Made by a program: the position numbers and the translations under genes. A DNA stretch of 64,000 nucleotides from Roseibium sp. MMSF_3412 (lineage in GTDB: Bacteria > Pseudomonadota > Alphaproteobacteria > Rhizobiales > Stappiaceae), in the NCBI RefSeq assembly GCF_030733265.1, contig NZ_JASHJI010000010.1, forward strand, positions 157,836-221,835. Direction: 5' to 3'. Shown in pieces: positions 1 to 8,256 of the stretch. Every line of letters begins with the position of its first letter. The stretch's first letter is position 1. A model generated the notes under the pieces. It had not been told where the DNA came from. It searched no databases and saw only the letters and a program-made list of their open reading frames with translations.

Positions 1-521
1 TTCTTCGCGGCCTTTTCCACTTCCATGTCCAGTTCGAGCTGGCTGCACAGGCCCAGCGTGACAGGATCGGATGGCGTCAGGTTGGCCGAGTTCCAGTGGG
101 TCCGGTCGCGGATCGCGGCAATTGTCGGCTTGGTGGTGCCGACAAGACGCATGATCTGGGCGTCTTTCATTTCCGGATGGTTACGCACGAGCCACAGGAT
201 CGCATTCGGACGGTCCTGCCGGCGCGACACCGGGGTGTAACGCGGTCCCTTGCGCTTCGATTCCGGCACCACAACCTTCGACCCCTGAAGCTTGAGCTGG
301 TACTTGGGATCGTTCTGCGCCTTTTCGACTTCTTCGCGTGTCAGCTGGCCGGTCAGGATCGGGTCCAGACCCTTGATGCCCTGGGCCGCTTCACCATCGG
401 CAATCGCCTTGACTTCAAGCGGGTGCAATTTGCAGAACGATGCGATCTGCGTGAAGCTCAGGGCCGTGTTGTCCACGAGCCAGACGGCGGTGGCCTTCGG
501 CATTAGCGGCGTGTTCGCCAT
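1..521 (-). CDS. trcR: Cell-cycle transcriptional regulator TrcR (DUF1013), 3' end cut by the window edge
   Basis: The reverse strand reads MANTPLMPKATAVWLVDNTA and continues in frame to base 1 without a stop, so the C-terminus is missing. The segment around DRPNAILWLVRNHPEMKDA and the following VGTTKPTIAAI stretch looks like a helix-turn-helix. The length and order fit the DUF1013 family, named TrcR in alphaproteobacteria and linked to Caulobacter cell-cycle transcription. The ATG at 519-521 is the first in frame. The family call comes from recalled sequence character, not from a search. Confidence 0.8.
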   Translation of the reverse strand, partial: MANTPLMPKATAVWLVDNTALSFTQIASFCKLHPLEVKAIADGEAAQGIKGLDPILTGQLTREEVEKAQNDPKYQLKLQGSKVVVPESKRKGPRYTPVSRRQDRPNAILWLVRNHPEMKDAQIMRLVGTTKPTIAAIRDRTHWNSANLTPSDPVTLGLCSQLELDMEVEKAAK

Positions 522-675
522 CGGATAAATTCCTCTCGTGTGCTCCCCCGCCCGGCAGGGCGAAAAAGCGGTGTTCTGGTTCTATTTCATGGAAAGTGGC
601 GCGAATATATGCCGAACGCCGCGGAAACGCAAATAGGTTCCGCGACCGGCTGTTTCCACGGAATTTGAACGCCGT

Positions 676-1680
676 TCACGCATCCATCGTCAGGACGATT
701 TTGCCAATATGTCCAGAGCTTTCCATCCGCCGGTGCGCATCTGCCGCCCTTTCAAGCGGGAAGGTGGAATCCATAACCGGCTTCACTTTCCCGGCCTCGA
801 TCAGCGGCCAGACCCTTGATTCCAGGCTTTCGGCAATGGCGGCCTTGAAGGCATCGCTTCGCGGACGCAGCGTCGAACCGGTATGCGTCAGCCGCTTGAC
901 CATCAGGCGGGAGAAGTTGACGCTCTCCGCAACACCATTGAGCGTCGCGATCTGGCAGATGCGGCCTTCAACCGCCGCCGCCTTCCAGTTCCGCTCCACA
1001 TAGTCACCGCCCACCATGTCGAGGATGACGTGGACACCCTCGCCGTCCGTCACCTCCAGGACCACCTTTTCAAAGGCGGCATCCCGGTAGTTGATGACAT
1101 GATCTGCGCCGAGCGCCCGCACGGCCTCCGCCTTTTCATCGGAACCGACCGTCGTGAACACTTCCGCGCCGAACGCCTTTGCCAGCTGGATTGCCGTCGT
1201 GCCGATGCCGGACGTGCCGCCATGAACCAGAAACCGTTCGCCGGAAACCAGACCGCAACGGTCGAACACATTCGTCCAGACCGTGAAAAAGGTTTCGGGG
1301 AGCGCAGCCGCCTCGATCATGGACATGCCCATTGGGATCGGCAGCGCATGACCCGCATGCACCTTGCAATAGGTCGCATAGCCGCCTCCGGGCGCAAGCG
1401 CCGTCACCCGGTCATCAACGTTGAAGCGTTCAACGTTCGCGCCGCAGGCCACGATCTCGCCGGCGACTTCGAGACCCGGCAGATCGGACGCGCCTTTCGG
1501 GGGCGGATAGGCGCCCTTGCGCTGAAGAACATCAGGGCGGTTGACGCCGGCGGCGTGCACCTTGATCAGGATCTCGTCCGGGCCAGGCTCCGGCAGCGGG
1601 CGCCTTTCCAATATCAGAACATCCGCTTCTCCGGGTTCTGAAATTGCAACGGCTGTCATTTCGTCCGGCAAATTCTGCAT
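676..1680 (-). CDS. NAD(P)H quinone oxidoreductase, zinc-free MDR superfamily (PIG3-like)
   Basis: A 334-residue medium-chain dehydrogenase/reductase. The N-terminal GroES-like half carries the GVNRPDVLQRKG signature of the quinone oxidoreductase branch. A Rossmann half follows, with nucleotide-binding GGTSGIGT near residues 151-158. The catalytic-zinc ligands of alcohol dehydrogenases are not seen, as expected for QOR/PIG3 enzymes that reduce quinones with NAD(P)H. I chose the ATG at 1680 because AGGA lies 9 bases upstream; an ATG at 1689 is also in frame but sits directly on that AGGA. It is divergent from the DUF1192 gene. The physiological substrate cannot be told from sequence. Confidence 0.87.
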   Translation of the reverse strand: MQNLPDEMTAVAISEPGEADVLILERRPLPEPGPDEILIKVHAAGVNRPDVLQRKGAYPPPKGASDLPGLEVAGEIVACGANVERFNVDDRVTALAPGGGYATYCKVHAGHALPIPMGMSMIEAAALPETFFTVWTNVFDRCGLVSGERFLVHGGTSGIGTTAIQLAKAFGAEVFTTVGSDEKAEAVRALGADHVINYRDAAFEKVVLEVTDGEGVHVILDMVGGDYVERNWKAAAVEGRICQIATLNGVAESVNFSRLMVKRLTHTGSTLRPRSDAFKAAIAESLESRVWPLIEAGKVKPVMDSTFPLERAADAHRRMESSGHIGKIVLTMDA

Positions 1681-1828
1681 CAAAACCATTCCTGTTGGCT
1701 CATTTTGGGACTGGCGGGCGGTTACCTGTGTAGCCTATGGTAAATATGCCGTCAGCCCACTGAAAGGAAAGACGGATTGGAAAATCCGGTTGTGGATTTG
1801 TTTGGAGGACGGATCGGAGAGCGAAACG

Positions 1829-2023
1829 ATGGGCCTTTTTGACGAAGATATCCCCAAAAAGCCGGAGGCCGGCAAGATCACGGTCGGAGAAGATTTGGCA
1901 CGATTATCGGAAGATGAGCTGTCAGAGCGCATTTCGGCACTTACGGAAGAAATTAACCGTACCCGGCAGGAATTGGAGCAACGCAGCACTATTCGCGATG
2001 CCGCCAACTCTGTATTTCGCTGA
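1829..2023 (+). CDS. DUF1192 small coiled-coil protein
   Basis: A 64-residue acidic protein starting MGLFDEDIPKKPEAG. The family's conserved segment LSEDELSERISALTEEINR leads into a helical C-terminus rich in Glu, Arg and Gln. The longer open frame upstream runs through the divergent promoter region and is not credible. GGAGAG lies 7-8 bases before the ATG at 1829. DUF1192 proteins are common in alphaproteobacteria and often sit, as here, just before the rcdA/DUF1465 gene. The function is unknown; the sequence suggests only a short alpha-helical, possibly dimeric, protein. Confidence 0.8.
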   Translation: MGLFDEDIPKKPEAGKITVGEDLARLSEDELSERISALTEEINRTRQELEQRSTIRDAANSVFR

Positions 2024-2147
2024 TTAGCTCGATATTTTTGGCAATAAATTTGAATTAAATCAGCTCTTTGCCGCATTTCTGGTAAATGAGCTAGGTAAAT
2101 TTTTACGCGTTTACCACTCATTAATCTTTCCAAAGTATAAATAAGTT

Positions 2148-2241
2148 CATCCAGTCATCTGGATTTGAGTGGCTCCTGTCCACTCTGTTTGACGCCTCCC
2201 TGTTAAAGACTCAGAGCCGCAACCGTGCGGCTCTTTTTTTT
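2148..2241 (+). ncRNA. Candidate trans-acting small RNA with anti-Shine-Dalgarno loops (copy 1)
   Basis: No gene explains this stretch, yet it folds into three ordered hairpins: ATCCAG/CTGGAT (2149-2164), then GAGTGG-CTCCTGT-CCACTC (2167-2185) with CTCCT exposed in the loop, then a strong terminator (2213-2241). Between the second and third hairpins lies an unpaired CCTCCCT (from 2195) followed by AGACTC. TATAAA at 2136-2141 could be a -10 box. This resembles alphaproteobacterial anti-SD small RNAs (AbcR/alpha-r15, alpha-r14 or CcsR-like); the exact family is undecided. A second RNA with the same plan lies at 40506-40591 on the other strand. Ends are approximate. Confidence 0.6.
2213..2241 (+). 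terminator. Rho-independent terminator of the small-RNA candidate
   Basis: A perfect 8-bp stem AGAGCCGC / GCGGCTCT with a 6-base loop is followed by an uninterrupted run of T (through 2241). It is 190 bases after the DUF1192 stop, so it more likely ends the intergenic RNA than that gene. Confidence 0.85.
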
Positions 2242-2420
2242 GCTCCGCACGCATAGTATCCTCAAATGGTTCTGGTTAACTGCCGATCGCGCAGCAGTCT
2301 GGCATGGCGTTTGCTCGGTATACGGCAACACAGCGCGTTCCGTTCCGATACGGGACATCTTTGAAAAGATGTTTCGACCCGGGACACACAATGTGGATGC
2401 GCATGGAACCGGAAGAGTAG

Positions 2421-2984
2421 ATGAGGCGTAGTGATCCCATGACGGAAGACAACAAAAAAGCCGAAGGTCCTGCAAGTGCGGTGCATATTGCGCACCATCT
2501 GGCAAACTCGGACAACTTCCAGAACCTGTTTCAGGAAGGTATGTCTCTCGTCGAGGAGACCGCCATGTATCTCGACGGCGAAGGCCGGGAAGAAGCAAAG
2601 CAACTGCCCCGCCCCGCGTCTCTTGCCTACGCGACAGAATCCATGCGCCTGACCACACGCCTGATGCAACTGGCATCCTGGCTTCTGCTGCAGCGTGCCG
2701 TGAATGAAGGCGAAATGTCCCGCGAACAGGCCGGCAGCGAAAAGAACAAGGTGCGGCTCGACAAGCTCAGCAGCGCCACCGGCGGCCCCTCCTGGGACGA
2801 ACTCCCGCATACCCTGCGCGACCTGATCGAACGCTCCACGCGCTTGCAGGAGCGCGTCGTGCATCTCGACAAGATGCTGTACCGCAAGGGCGAGGAAGAG
2901 ATGGCAGAAGAAGCAGCCATCAATGACAACCCCGTCGCCTCACAGCTCAACCAGCTCCACGCGGCATTCGCCAAGCTGGGCTGA
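2421..2984 (+). CDS. rcdA: RcdA, regulator of CtrA degradation (DUF1465)
   Basis: A 187-residue helical protein matching DUF1465/RcdA in length and in the conserved block SLAYATESMRLTTRLMQLAS, with a charged C-terminus. In Caulobacter, RcdA works with CpdR and PopA as an adaptor hierarchy delivering CtrA to the ClpXP protease. GGAAG ends 5 bases before the ATG at 2421, which favours that start; MTEDNKK at 2439 is a plausible alternative with a poorer ribosome-binding site. A strong terminator follows the stop. cpdR lies about 36 kb away in this window. Confidence 0.88.
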   Translation: MRRSDPMTEDNKKAEGPASAVHIAHHLANSDNFQNLFQEGMSLVEETAMYLDGEGREEAKQLPRPASLAYATESMRLTTRLMQLASWLLLQRAVNEGEMSREQAGSEKNKVRLDKLSSATGGPSWDELPHTLRDLIERSTRLQERVVHLDKMLYRKGEEEMAEEAAINDNPVASQLNQLHAAFAKLG

Positions 2985-3012
2985 TCCGGCCGGGCAGGAA
3001 CTGAGTTGAGAA

Positions 3013-3035
3013 AGCCGCCGCGAGGCGGCTTTTTT
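3013..3035 (+). terminator. Terminator of rcdA
   Basis: A 7-bp stem AGCCGCC / GGCGGCT with a GCGA loop is followed by T5, 28 bases after the rcdA stop. Confidence 0.88.
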
Positions 3036-3096
3036 GCATCTGCGCCGACGGAGAAGCAAAACCGTCAAGGTGCAGGCAATCACCCGCGGCGTCGGA

Positions 3097-3690
3097 TCAC
3101 ACCGGCTCGATAGTCCGCATCAGCATTTCCAAAAGGGCGGTTTCAATGTCTTTGTGGGCGCGGTCACTGGTTCCGGCTGCGCTCTGGCCCGCCCGTTCGA
3201 TCAGATCCAGGACAAGACCGGCCGCTGCTGCGCGATTTGAAAAGGTCTCGGGCAAATGTGGCTCCAGCGCTGTGACAAGGCGCTTTCTGGTTCCTGAAAA
3301 TGCCCTTCCAGTCTCGGGATTACGGAAAATCTCGGCAATGATCTCGGCACTGAGGGCTGCATTTTCCGGCAGGGAACAGGTCCTGAAATAGGCTTTGGCG
3401 AACGGGATCAGCACGTCCCTGCCCTTTGCCCCTGGCGTCTCAAGGAGGTCCAGAAGCGGCTCCATCTCGGCTGTCTCCATCTCGGCGATGGCCGCAATTA
3501 TCTCGTGCTTGCCTTTGAAATGATTGTAGAGATTTCCGAGGCTAATTCCTGCCTGACCGGCAATGTCGCGCATGCCTGTCTGATGAAAGCCTTTCAAGAT
3601 GAACAGCGTCGCCGCCGCCTCAATGATCCTTTGGCGGCGCAGTTCGGACTTGTCCGCGCGCGCCAGCTTGTTTGTTTGGTCTTGCACCAT
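3097..3690 (-). CDS. TetR-family transcriptional repressor
   Basis: A 197-residue protein with a TetR N-terminal helix-turn-helix at residues 17-63 (RQRIIEAAATLFILKGFHQT, then GISLGNLYNHFKGK). The C-terminal ligand-binding half is not assignable to a named subfamily. It is transcribed away from a sterol-desaturase/hydrolase pair, with the 12-bp palindrome ACGAACGTTCGT between them, so it probably represses that pair and perhaps itself. The inducer is unknown; a lipophilic ligand would fit the enzymes next door, but that is inference. The cassette sits between rcdA and rpmE. Confidence 0.9.
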   Translation of the reverse strand: MVQDQTNKLARADKSELRRQRIIEAAATLFILKGFHQTGMRDIAGQAGISLGNLYNHFKGKHEIIAAIAEMETAEMEPLLDLLETPGAKGRDVLIPFAKAYFRTCSLPENAALSAEIIAEIFRNPETGRAFSGTRKRLVTALEPHLPETFSNRAAAAGLVLDLIERAGQSAAGTSDRAHKDIETALLEMLMRTIEPV

Positions 3691-3793
3691 CTGCTTGCGT
3701 TACCCGATTGAGGTTCACTCCCGGCTTCCCAGTGTTTCACATTTCAGGTTTTGATCCGACTTGCAATTCATCCGGCAGCTCACTAACTAACGT

Positions 3794-3805
3794 ACGAACG
3801 TTCGT
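3794..3805. promoter_or_regulatory. Palindromic operator candidate for the divergent TetR regulator
   Basis: A perfect 12-bp palindrome ACGAACGTTCGT lies 18 bases upstream of the desaturase ATG and about 100 bases upstream of the TetR start. TetR proteins bind such palindromes in divergent intergenic regions. Confidence 0.55.
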
Positions 3806-3823
3806 TTTTTATTGAGGCAAGCG

Positions 3824-4738
3824 ATGTTTGACAATCTTGAAATCCGCCTGAGCGCCATGGATCCCGTGTTCACGGTTATCGAAATAACCGGTCTCGTATT
3901 CCTGTTGCTGCTGGTATCCGAGACGGCCTGGGATGTTTTTTCCGGATACCGGAAGTCACTTCGTGAAACCGGCGCCAACATTTTCATCTCGATCGTCAAC
4001 ACGATCCTGGAGCGCCTGGCATTCGGTGCCGTGTTCGTTGTCGCGATATTTGCAGCGGAAACGCTCGCCGTCGCAAGCATTCCGTTGTCCTGGTGGTCCT
4101 GGCTTCTCGCGGTCCTGGCTGCGGACCTGACATATTACTGGATGCACAGATGTGAACATCGCGTTCGCCTGTTATGGACCTATCACAGCGTTCATCACTC
4201 CTCTCCGGAGTTCAATTTCAGCACCGCGCTGCGCCTTGCCTGGATGGAAGCCCTGTTTACCTGGATATTCTTTGTTCCCATGGTGCTGGCAGGTTTCGAC
4301 CCTGCACAGGTGATCGCCGCTCTTGCGATCGTGATTGCCTATCAGTCCTGGATCCACACCGAAAAAGTCGGGAAGCTCGGGTTTCTGGAGACAGTGCTCA
4401 ACACGCCCTCCAACCATCGCGTGCACCACGGCAGAAACCCGGTCTATCTGGACAAGAACTATGGCGGCATCCTGATCATCTGGGACAAGATGTTCGGAAC
4501 TTATGAAGCGGAAACCGAAAAGGTCCAGTTCGGCATAACCGAACCGGTCAGGTCGTCGAACCCCTTCATCATCAACTTTCGTGAGACCGCCCTTCTTGTA
4601 AAAGATGTTCTCAGGCCCGGACCGCTGAATTCCCGGTTAGCAAGGATCATTATGCCTCCCGGTTGGCGCAAGGAAACCGGAGCGAAAAAGCCAGGCAAAC
4701 CTCAAGGTCAGCCGCCGAGGCATTCGGGGTCCAAATGA
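3824..4738 (+). CDS. Sterol desaturase / fatty acid hydroxylase superfamily membrane protein
   Basis: A 304-residue membrane protein with several hydrophobic segments (from about 15-35 and 60-95). It shows the histidine clusters of the non-haem di-iron fatty acid hydroxylase superfamily: HRCEH, HSVHH and, later, NHRVHHG. These coordinate iron for O2-dependent hydroxylation or desaturation of lipids at the membrane. The ATG at 3824 has GAGG 6 bases upstream; an in-frame TTG at 3812 lacks this. Its stop overlaps the ATG of the next gene (ATGA), so the two are translationally coupled. The substrate cannot be named. Confidence 0.88.
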   Translation: MFDNLEIRLSAMDPVFTVIEITGLVFLLLLVSETAWDVFSGYRKSLRETGANIFISIVNTILERLAFGAVFVVAIFAAETLAVASIPLSWWSWLLAVLAADLTYYWMHRCEHRVRLLWTYHSVHHSSPEFNFSTALRLAWMEALFTWIFFVPMVLAGFDPAQVIAALAIVIAYQSWIHTEKVGKLGFLETVLNTPSNHRVHHGRNPVYLDKNYGGILIIWDKMFGTYEAETEKVQFGITEPVRSSNPFIINFRETALLVKDVLRPGPLNSRLARIIMPPGWRKETGAKKPGKPQGQPPRHSGSK

Positions 4739-5793
4739 AACTCGATCTCATTTCAGCGACGTTTGCAGGGTATCTGGCGGCATTCGGATTGACCGAACGG
4801 CCGCAAACACCGGTTACCCGCGACTACCACATAGAACATCACAGGCTGCCCGGCGGCAGTCCCGAGGTCACACTTGACGCGGAACTGACGATGCCGAAAG
4901 GAACTTTCCGCGTCCCCGGGGTTGTTCTCATCACCGGATCGGGACCGCAGAACAAGAATGAGGAGATCGCGGGCCACAAACCGTTTCTGGTTCTCTCCGA
5001 CTACCTGACAAGGCAGGGTTTTGCGGTGCTTCGATATGACGATCGGGGCGTTGGCAAGAGCACCGGCGACTTTGCCTCGGTAACGCCGCAAGAGCTGGCT
5101 TCGGACGCGGCTGCAGCGCTGCGGTTCCTGAAGGCGCATCCGCGCATCGCCGAAGGCAAGACCGGGTATGCCGGACACTCCGAAGGCGGCTATCTTGCTC
5201 CAATCGCCCAAAGGCACGTGCCTGCGGATTTCCATGTTCTGCTGGCTGCCCCCGCACTTCCCCTGCTGCCTGATGTCATGGCAACGCAGGTCGCCGATAT
5301 AGCCCGGGCGGAAGGTGTGCCGGAAAACGAAATCGAGAGACAGCTCATTGCGGTTGACCAGATGGTATCCGTGCTCCGGTCGGCAAGGCCGCCGCAGGAC
5401 ATTCGCCGGGACCTGACGCGCGTGTTCCGCCGAGCCGGCGCGACCCGCCGCCAGTTGCGCGAAAATGTGGATCTGTGGTCGACGCCCTGGGCGGCCGCCT
5501 ACGCCCATCATGATCCCCGGCCTTTTCTGGAAGCACTCGACATTCCCGTGCTCGCCCTCTTCGGCGAATACGATCTGCAGGTTTCCGCCCGCCACAATGC
5601 ACGCGTGATGACGGAACTGTTGCGGAACCCCGGCTCGAAAACGCTCGTGCTTGCGGGAATGAACCACCTCTTTCAGCCGACCGAAACCGGAAAGGTGTCG
5701 GAATATGTCCGCATTCCGACGACGATTGATCCCTTGGCCCTGGGGATCATCGGGACTTGGATGCTGGACATCACAAGTGATCGCAGCCCTTGA
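4735..5793 (+). CDS. Alpha/beta hydrolase, acyl-esterase or peptidase-like
   Basis: A 352-residue hydrolase. After an N-terminal beta-rich region (DAELTMPKG) comes the oxyanion-type segment VVLITGSGPQNKNEE, then RYDDRGVGKSTGD, nucleophile elbow GHSEGG, FGEYDLQVS as the likely acid segment, and the histidine in GMNHLF. This order is typical of the cytosolic EstD/YqiD-like serine esterase branch. The ATG at 4735 overlaps the upstream stop as ATGA. Co-transcription with a lipid hydroxylase suggests lipid or xenobiotic ester turnover, which is inference. No signal peptide is seen. Confidence 0.85.
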   Translation: MKLDLISATFAGYLAAFGLTERPQTPVTRDYHIEHHRLPGGSPEVTLDAELTMPKGTFRVPGVVLITGSGPQNKNEEIAGHKPFLVLSDYLTRQGFAVLRYDDRGVGKSTGDFASVTPQELASDAAAALRFLKAHPRIAEGKTGYAGHSEGGYLAPIAQRHVPADFHVLLAAPALPLLPDVMATQVADIARAEGVPENEIERQLIAVDQMVSVLRSARPPQDIRRDLTRVFRRAGATRRQLRENVDLWSTPWAAAYAHHDPRPFLEALDIPVLALFGEYDLQVSARHNARVMTELLRNPGSKTLVLAGMNHLFQPTETGKVSEYVRIPTTIDPLALGIIGTWMLDITSDRSP

Positions 5794-5859
5794 ACGCCCG
5801 TGTTTGACTGCCTGCCATCTGCCGCAACGCAGGACCGGCATGACCCCGGTCAAACAAAA

Positions 5860-5884
5860 AAAACCCGGCCATAGGCCGGGTTTT
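5860..5884. terminator. Bidirectional terminator between hydrolase and rpmE
   Basis: A perfect 11-bp stem AAAACCCGGCC / GGCCGGGTTTT with a 3-base loop. Poly-A on one side and T4 on the other let it serve both convergent genes. Confidence 0.88.
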
Positions 5885-5910
5885 CATGTTCAAGGCAGTG
5901 GCCGCGGCAC

Positions 5911-6135
5911 TTAAGAGCCGAGGAAACCCGCGAACTTGTTCTTGAAGCGGGACACGCGGCCACCGCGGTCCATCAGCTGACGGTCGCCACCGGTCCATGC
6001 CGGATGGGACGTCGGATCGATGTCGAGCTGCAGCGTGTCGCCTTCCGCACCATATGTGGAGCGCGTGGTAAATTCTGTACCATCGGTCATGACGACCTTG
6101 ATGGTGTGGTAGTCGGGATGAATATCCGCTTTCAT
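5911..6135 (-). CDS. rpmE: 50S ribosomal protein L31 (cysteine-free form)
   Basis: A 74-residue L31 beginning [10 protein letters not shown], with the conserved [20 protein letters not shown] and HPAWTGG segments. It has none of the cysteines that bind zinc in the classic form, so it is the zinc-independent type usual in alphaproteobacteria. The longer frame upstream is not needed: GAAAGGA lies a few bases before this ATG. It is divergent from the ABC exporter, a frequent alphaproteobacterial neighbour. Confidence 0.95.
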   Translation of the reverse strand: MKADIHPDYHTIKVVMTDGTEFTTRSTYGAEGDTLQLDIDPTSHPAWTGGDRQLMDRGGRVSRFKNKFAGFLGS

Positions 6136-6447
6136 GACCGGTCCTTTCAAGCGCCAAGGCGTGCCTTTCAGAAAAGCTTCACCTGCCGGCGCAAAACGAG
6201 ATAAAGGGCCGCCGATCCGGATGCGGACGCCGCCCTCAGAAACTGAGGCGGGGATATACCCCAAGGTGGCAGGCAAGACAAGGGGCAAATTCCTGCAATC
6301 GGGCTTTGGCATTGATCAAGGACGCAAGCCCGGCTTTGCGGCAGATTGCGATGCATGCATCGGTGCGACAGGCATTGTGCACGCGAAAGAACATGATAAA
6401 GACGGAGTGGGCCGCGCCGCAGCGCGCAGGCAAGGAGGAGAAGCCGG
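6136..6447. other. Intergenic region between rpmE and the ABC exporter
   Basis: 312 bases with no credible gene. It must hold both divergent promoters; I see no clear -35/-10 pair, riboswitch or terminator. The right end carries the strong ribosome-binding site AAGGAGGAG (6432-6440) of the exporter. Confidence 0.5.
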
Positions 6448-8256
6448 TTGGCGGACGCTATTGCATCAGAGCTGGAGGAAAACGGGAAAAGAGCCCGGCG
6501 CTCGCTGAGACCTCTCACGCGCCTCTTGCCCTATCTCACCAAGCACAGGGGCATGGTCGCGGCCGCCGTTGCGGCCCTCTTCTCGGCTGCCGTGATCACG
6601 CTCGTACTTCCGGCGGCCGTGCGCCGGATGATCGACTATGGCTTCGGAGCAGACGATCCTGCTCTCGTCAATTCCTACTTTGCAGTCCTGATCGGCGTTG
6701 TCTGCGCGCTGGCGATGGCCAGCTCCGTCCGGTATTTCCTGGTCATGTGGTTGGGCGAGCGCGTTGTTGCCGAGGTCAGGTCGGACGTTTTCGACCACAT
6801 GACCCGCCTCAGCCCGTCTTTTTACGACAGTGCGAAATCCGGTGAAATCCTGTCGCGGCTGACCGCCGACACCACCCAGATCAAGGCCGCCTTCGGCGCA
6901 AGCGCGTCGCTTGCCATGCGCAACCTGATCATGTTTGCCGGTGCCTCGGTCATGATGGTCGTAACCAGCCCGCGCCTTTCAATTTTTGTTCTGGCCGCCA
7001 TCCCCATCATTCTGGTTCCGGTCCTCGGGTTTGGCAGAAAGGTGCGCAAACGCTCACGTTTCGCCCAGGACACGCTTGCGGATGCATCGGCCTATGCCAG
7101 TGAGATGCTGGGGTCCGTTCGAACCATACAGGCCTTCACGCACGAACAGCGCAGCGCAAACCGCTACACATCCGCCGTCGAAGCGGCTTTCACCGCCGCG
7201 CGCCAGGCCATCGTGGCACGGGCCGCCCTCACCGGGTTTGCCATCTTTGTCATCGGCTCCAGCATTGTTGCCGTTTTGTGGATCGGCGCCAGCGACGTGT
7301 TTGCCGGCCGGATCACCGGCGGCGAACTCAGCCAGTTCCTGCTCTATTCGATCCTGGCCGCAGGCTCACTGGCCGCCCTTTCCGAGGTCTGGGGAGAACT
7401 GTCCCAGGCCGCCGGCGCAGCAGAACGCCTGTCTGAGCTTCTTGAAATCGAGCCCGAGATCAAGGCCCCTGCCGTTCCGGCAAAACTGCCGGAAACCAGG
7501 CGGGGCGACATTGCCTTTCAGAACGTTTCCTTTGCCTATCGCAGCAGCGAGACCATGCCTGTGGTTCGCGATCTGACACTCCAGGTCTCTCCGGGGGAAA
7601 CCGTTGCGGTCGTCGGCCCCTCCGGTGCCGGCAAATCGACCCTCTTCAGCCTGCTCATGCGGTACTACGACCCGACGTCCGGTGTCATTCGCCTGAATGG
7701 CGTCTCGCTGCAGGAACTCGACCCGGTGGATCTGCGCAGCCATATCGCGCTGGTCCCACAGGACACGGCGATCTTCGGCGCGTCGGTTGCCGAGAACATT
7801 GCGTATGGCCGGCCCGACGCTTCACGTGACGAAATTGTTGCCGCAGCCAATGCCGCCCTGGCCGCTCCGTTCATTGAAAACATGACTGACGGCTACGACA
7901 CCCTCGTGGGCGAACGCGGTATTACGCTCTCCGGCGGTCAGCGCCAGCGGATCGCAATTGCCCGCGCGGTTCTGAGAAACGCCCCCGTATTGCTGCTCGA
8001 CGAGGCAACCAGCGCACTCGATGCCGAGAGCGAAAATCTGGTTCAAAAGGCCCTCGAACGGCTGATGGAAGGCCGCACCACACTTGTCATCGCCCACCGT
8101 CTGGCCACCGTGTTGAAGGCCGACAGGATCGTCGTCATGGAAGACGGACGCATTGTCGAATCGGGAACCCACGCGGAACTGAGTGCCGCCGGCGGTCTTT
8201 ATGCCAAACTTGCCCGCCTCCAGTTTGGTGCGGAAACACAGAAACAACCGGCCTGA
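6448..8256 (+). CDS. MsbA-related ABC exporter, fused permease and ATPase
   Basis: A 602-residue half-transporter expected to work as a dimer in the inner membrane. About six transmembrane helices occupy residues 35-310. The ATPase domain follows: Walker A GPSGAGKST near 391, signature LSGGQ near 495, Walker B VLLLDEATSALD near 513, and the H-loop histidine in VIAHRL. It resembles the MsbA-related subgroup found next to rpmE in alphaproteobacteria; lipid or drug export is possible. Translation starts at TTG (6448): a near-perfect AAGGAGGAG lies 7 bases upstream and no in-frame ATG fits as well. Its last 58 bases overlap the convergent LysR gene. Confidence 0.92.
   Translation: MADAIASELEENGKRARRSLRPLTRLLPYLTKHRGMVAAAVAALFSAAVITLVLPAAVRRMIDYGFGADDPALVNSYFAVLIGVVCALAMASSVRYFLVMWLGERVVAEVRSDVFDHMTRLSPSFYDSAKSGEILSRLTADTTQIKAAFGASASLAMRNLIMFAGASVMMVVTSPRLSIFVLAAIPIILVPVLGFGRKVRKRSRFAQDTLADASAYASEMLGSVRTIQAFTHEQRSANRYTSAVEAAFTAARQAIVARAALTGFAIFVIGSSIVAVLWIGASDVFAGRITGGELSQFLLYSILAAGSLAALSEVWGELSQAAGAAERLSELLEIEPEIKAPAVPAKLPETRRGDIAFQNVSFAYRSSETMPVVRDLTLQVSPGETVAVVGPSGAGKSTLFSLLMRYYDPTSGVIRLNGVSLQELDPVDLRSHIALVPQDTAIFGASVAENIAYGRPDASRDEIVAAANAALAAPFIENMTDGYDTLVGERGITLSGGQRQRIAIARAVLRNAPVLLLDEATSALDAESENLVQKALERLMEGRTTLVIAHRLATVLKADRIVVMEDGRIVESGTHAELSAAGGLYAKLARLQFGAETQKQPA

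Noticed and set aside
2225..2431. 68-residue frame upstream of rcdA
   Set aside because: It starts inside the terminator hairpin of the small-RNA candidate and has no ribosome-binding site.
4753..5853. 366-residue frame antisense to the alpha/beta hydrolase
   Set aside because: His/Arg-rich shadow without motifs; the forward hydrolase has an intact catalytic triad.
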